A DNA stretch of 33,186 nucleotides from Spirochaetales bacterium (GTDB lineage Bacteria > Spirochaetota > Spirochaetia > JAIPGG01), in contig JAIPGG010000021.1 of NCBI GenBank assembly GCA_021736255.1, positions 1-33,186 on the forward strand, in the 5' to 3' direction. A program made the translations under genes and the position numbers. Below are positions 31,707 to 33,186 of the stretch, in pieces. How positions within the stretch are numbered: position 1 is the first letter of the stretch; each line of letters opens with the position of its first letter. The notes under the pieces were generated by a model. That model was not told where the DNA came from, ran no database searches, and saw only the letters and a list, made by a program, of their open reading frames with translations.

Positions 31707-31736
31707 TTGACAGAATATGTTTTCTATGTAGATAAT
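31707..31736 (+). promoter_or_regulatory. Sigma-70 promoter for metK
   Basis: A consensus TTGACA (31707-31712), an 18-nt spacer and GATAAT (31731-31736). Transcription would start near 31743, giving a leader of about 86 nt. Confidence 0.6.
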
Positions 31737-31751
31737 TCGTGTTGAAAACAT

Positions 31752-31776
31752 TTGTAGATGAAATTTTCTTCTACAA
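31752..31776 (+). promoter_or_regulatory. Hairpin in the metK leader
   Basis: TTGTAGA (31752-31758) and TCTACAA (31770-31776) are perfect inverted repeats, and GAA/TTC extend the stem inside after one mismatch. A T-rich stretch follows, so it could act as an attenuator or protect the 5' end. It starts about 9 nt after the predicted transcription start. Confidence 0.45.
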
Positions 31777-31828
31777 GGCTTTATTTTTGATAAGAATACG
31801 AAAACAATGAATTTCTGGAGGTTCTACT

Positions 31829-33027
<1,199 letters not shown>

Positions 33028-33031
<4 letters not shown>

Positions 33032-33186
33032 GTATGAGCGGGAAGAAGATAGCGGTCTACGGAATCGGGAATCCGCTGATCGATGTACAGGCGAACTGCA
33101 GCGAAGAGGAGATCCGGGACTTCGGCCTCGAGAAGGGTACCATGCACCTCATTGATTCGCCGCGGAACCGGGAACTCCTGCAGACT
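33028..33186 (+). CDS. PfkB-family kinase, adenosine-kinase-like, N-terminal fragment cut by the right edge
   Basis: ATG at 33028 overlaps the metK stop (ATGA) and the frame stays open for 53 codons to the window end. [20 protein letters not shown] is the first strand of PfkB carbohydrate kinases, and GNPLIDV is especially typical of adenosine kinases; GTMHLID follows. Adenosine kinase would recycle adenosine from the SAM cycle to AMP, consistent with its coupling to metK. The ATP-binding and catalytic Asp regions lie beyond the window, so a sugar kinase cannot be excluded. Confidence 0.75.

Larger units (their letters stand above)
31442..31828. other. 387-nt divergent spacer between MarR gene and metK
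   Basis: It contains an AT-rich stretch with a TATAAT on the minus strand (31519-31514) that may serve the MarR gene, a bidirectional terminator-like hairpin, a small CCGAT-TGA-ATCGG hairpin (31621-31633), the metK promoter and a leader hairpin. No consensus for a known SAM riboswitch was recognised. A 68-codon frame on the minus strand (31545-31751) has no ribosome-binding site and looks spurious. Confidence 0.6.

Noticed and set aside
31545-31751. 68-codon minus-strand ORF in the metK upstream region
   Set aside because: No Shine-Dalgarno sequence and no recognisable domain; it crosses the metK promoter, its leader and the terminator-like hairpin.
31743-31828. SAM riboswitch in the metK leader
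   Set aside because: The leader is about 86 nt, AT-rich, and lacks the conserved helices or consensus segments of the SAM-I class; only one simple hairpin is visible.

Overview
The window is about 33 kb of densely packed bacterial chromosome with moderate to high GC, short intergenic spacers, many 4- or 8-bp start/stop overlaps and several tail-to-tail overlaps. No rRNA, tRNA, CRISPR array or complete insertion sequence was seen. The gene content (an NADH/NADP/ferredoxin-type transhydrogenase, xylulokinase, a DUF1638-hydantoinase protein, a spirochaete-like membrane TPR/DHH/TraB group) fits an anaerobic or facultative bacterium, possibly a spirochaete. That taxon is a guess from gene style, not from a marker gene.

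Region 1 (1-10,524) is the most unusual part. After the first 18 codons of an unknown gene leaving the left edge, it holds GTP cyclohydrolase II (ribA), a GT4 glycosyltransferase, a SAM methyltransferase, an LTA-synthase/sulfatase-like membrane protein, a fusion of a CDP-alcohol phosphotransferase to an FkbM methyltransferase, a second GT4 glycosyltransferase, a stand-alone RibD-type reductase, a medium-chain dehydrogenase and a 6-pyruvoyl-tetrahydropterin-synthase (PTPS) homologue lacking the usual catalytic residues. Genes for making and reducing a diaminopyrimidine or pterin are interleaved with genes for building and glycosylating a membrane lipid. I infer a cassette for a modified pyrimidine/pterin product, perhaps lipid-linked. 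From memory, Streptomyces coelicolor has a PTPS homologue (SCO6650) near a GTP cyclohydrolase II paralogue (SCO6655), which suggests a wider family of such clusters.

Region 2 (10,506-20,272) is mostly housekeeping and envelope genes: an SdpI-like membrane protein coupled to a 2TM/coiled-coil protein, radA, a three-gene operon of TPR lipoprotein, DHH phosphoesterase and TraB-family protein, then an unrecognised membrane-anchored protein coupled to a histidine phosphatase.

Region 3 (20,269-26,452) has xylulokinase with a good promoter and a palindromic operator candidate, then a three-gene operon (NuoE-like, NuoF-like, and a 2Fe-2S/GltD-like/ferredoxin fusion) ending in a strong terminator. 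Its architecture matches the Sporomusa-type electron-bifurcating transhydrogenase (Stn) rather than complex I or a hydrogenase.

Region 4 (26,459-33,186) has a GGDEF protein with a degenerate active site, a DUF1638-hydantoinase fusion with a repetitive linker, a MarR regulator, metK with a structured leader, and the start of a PfkB/adenosine-kinase-like gene coupled to metK.

Several first genes of transcription units (starts at 2174, 7985, 8337, 12452 and 17610) lack a Shine-Dalgarno sequence and have a -10-like hexamer 6-9 nt before ATG, so leaderless transcription is likely. Downstream genes have clear Shine-Dalgarno sequences.
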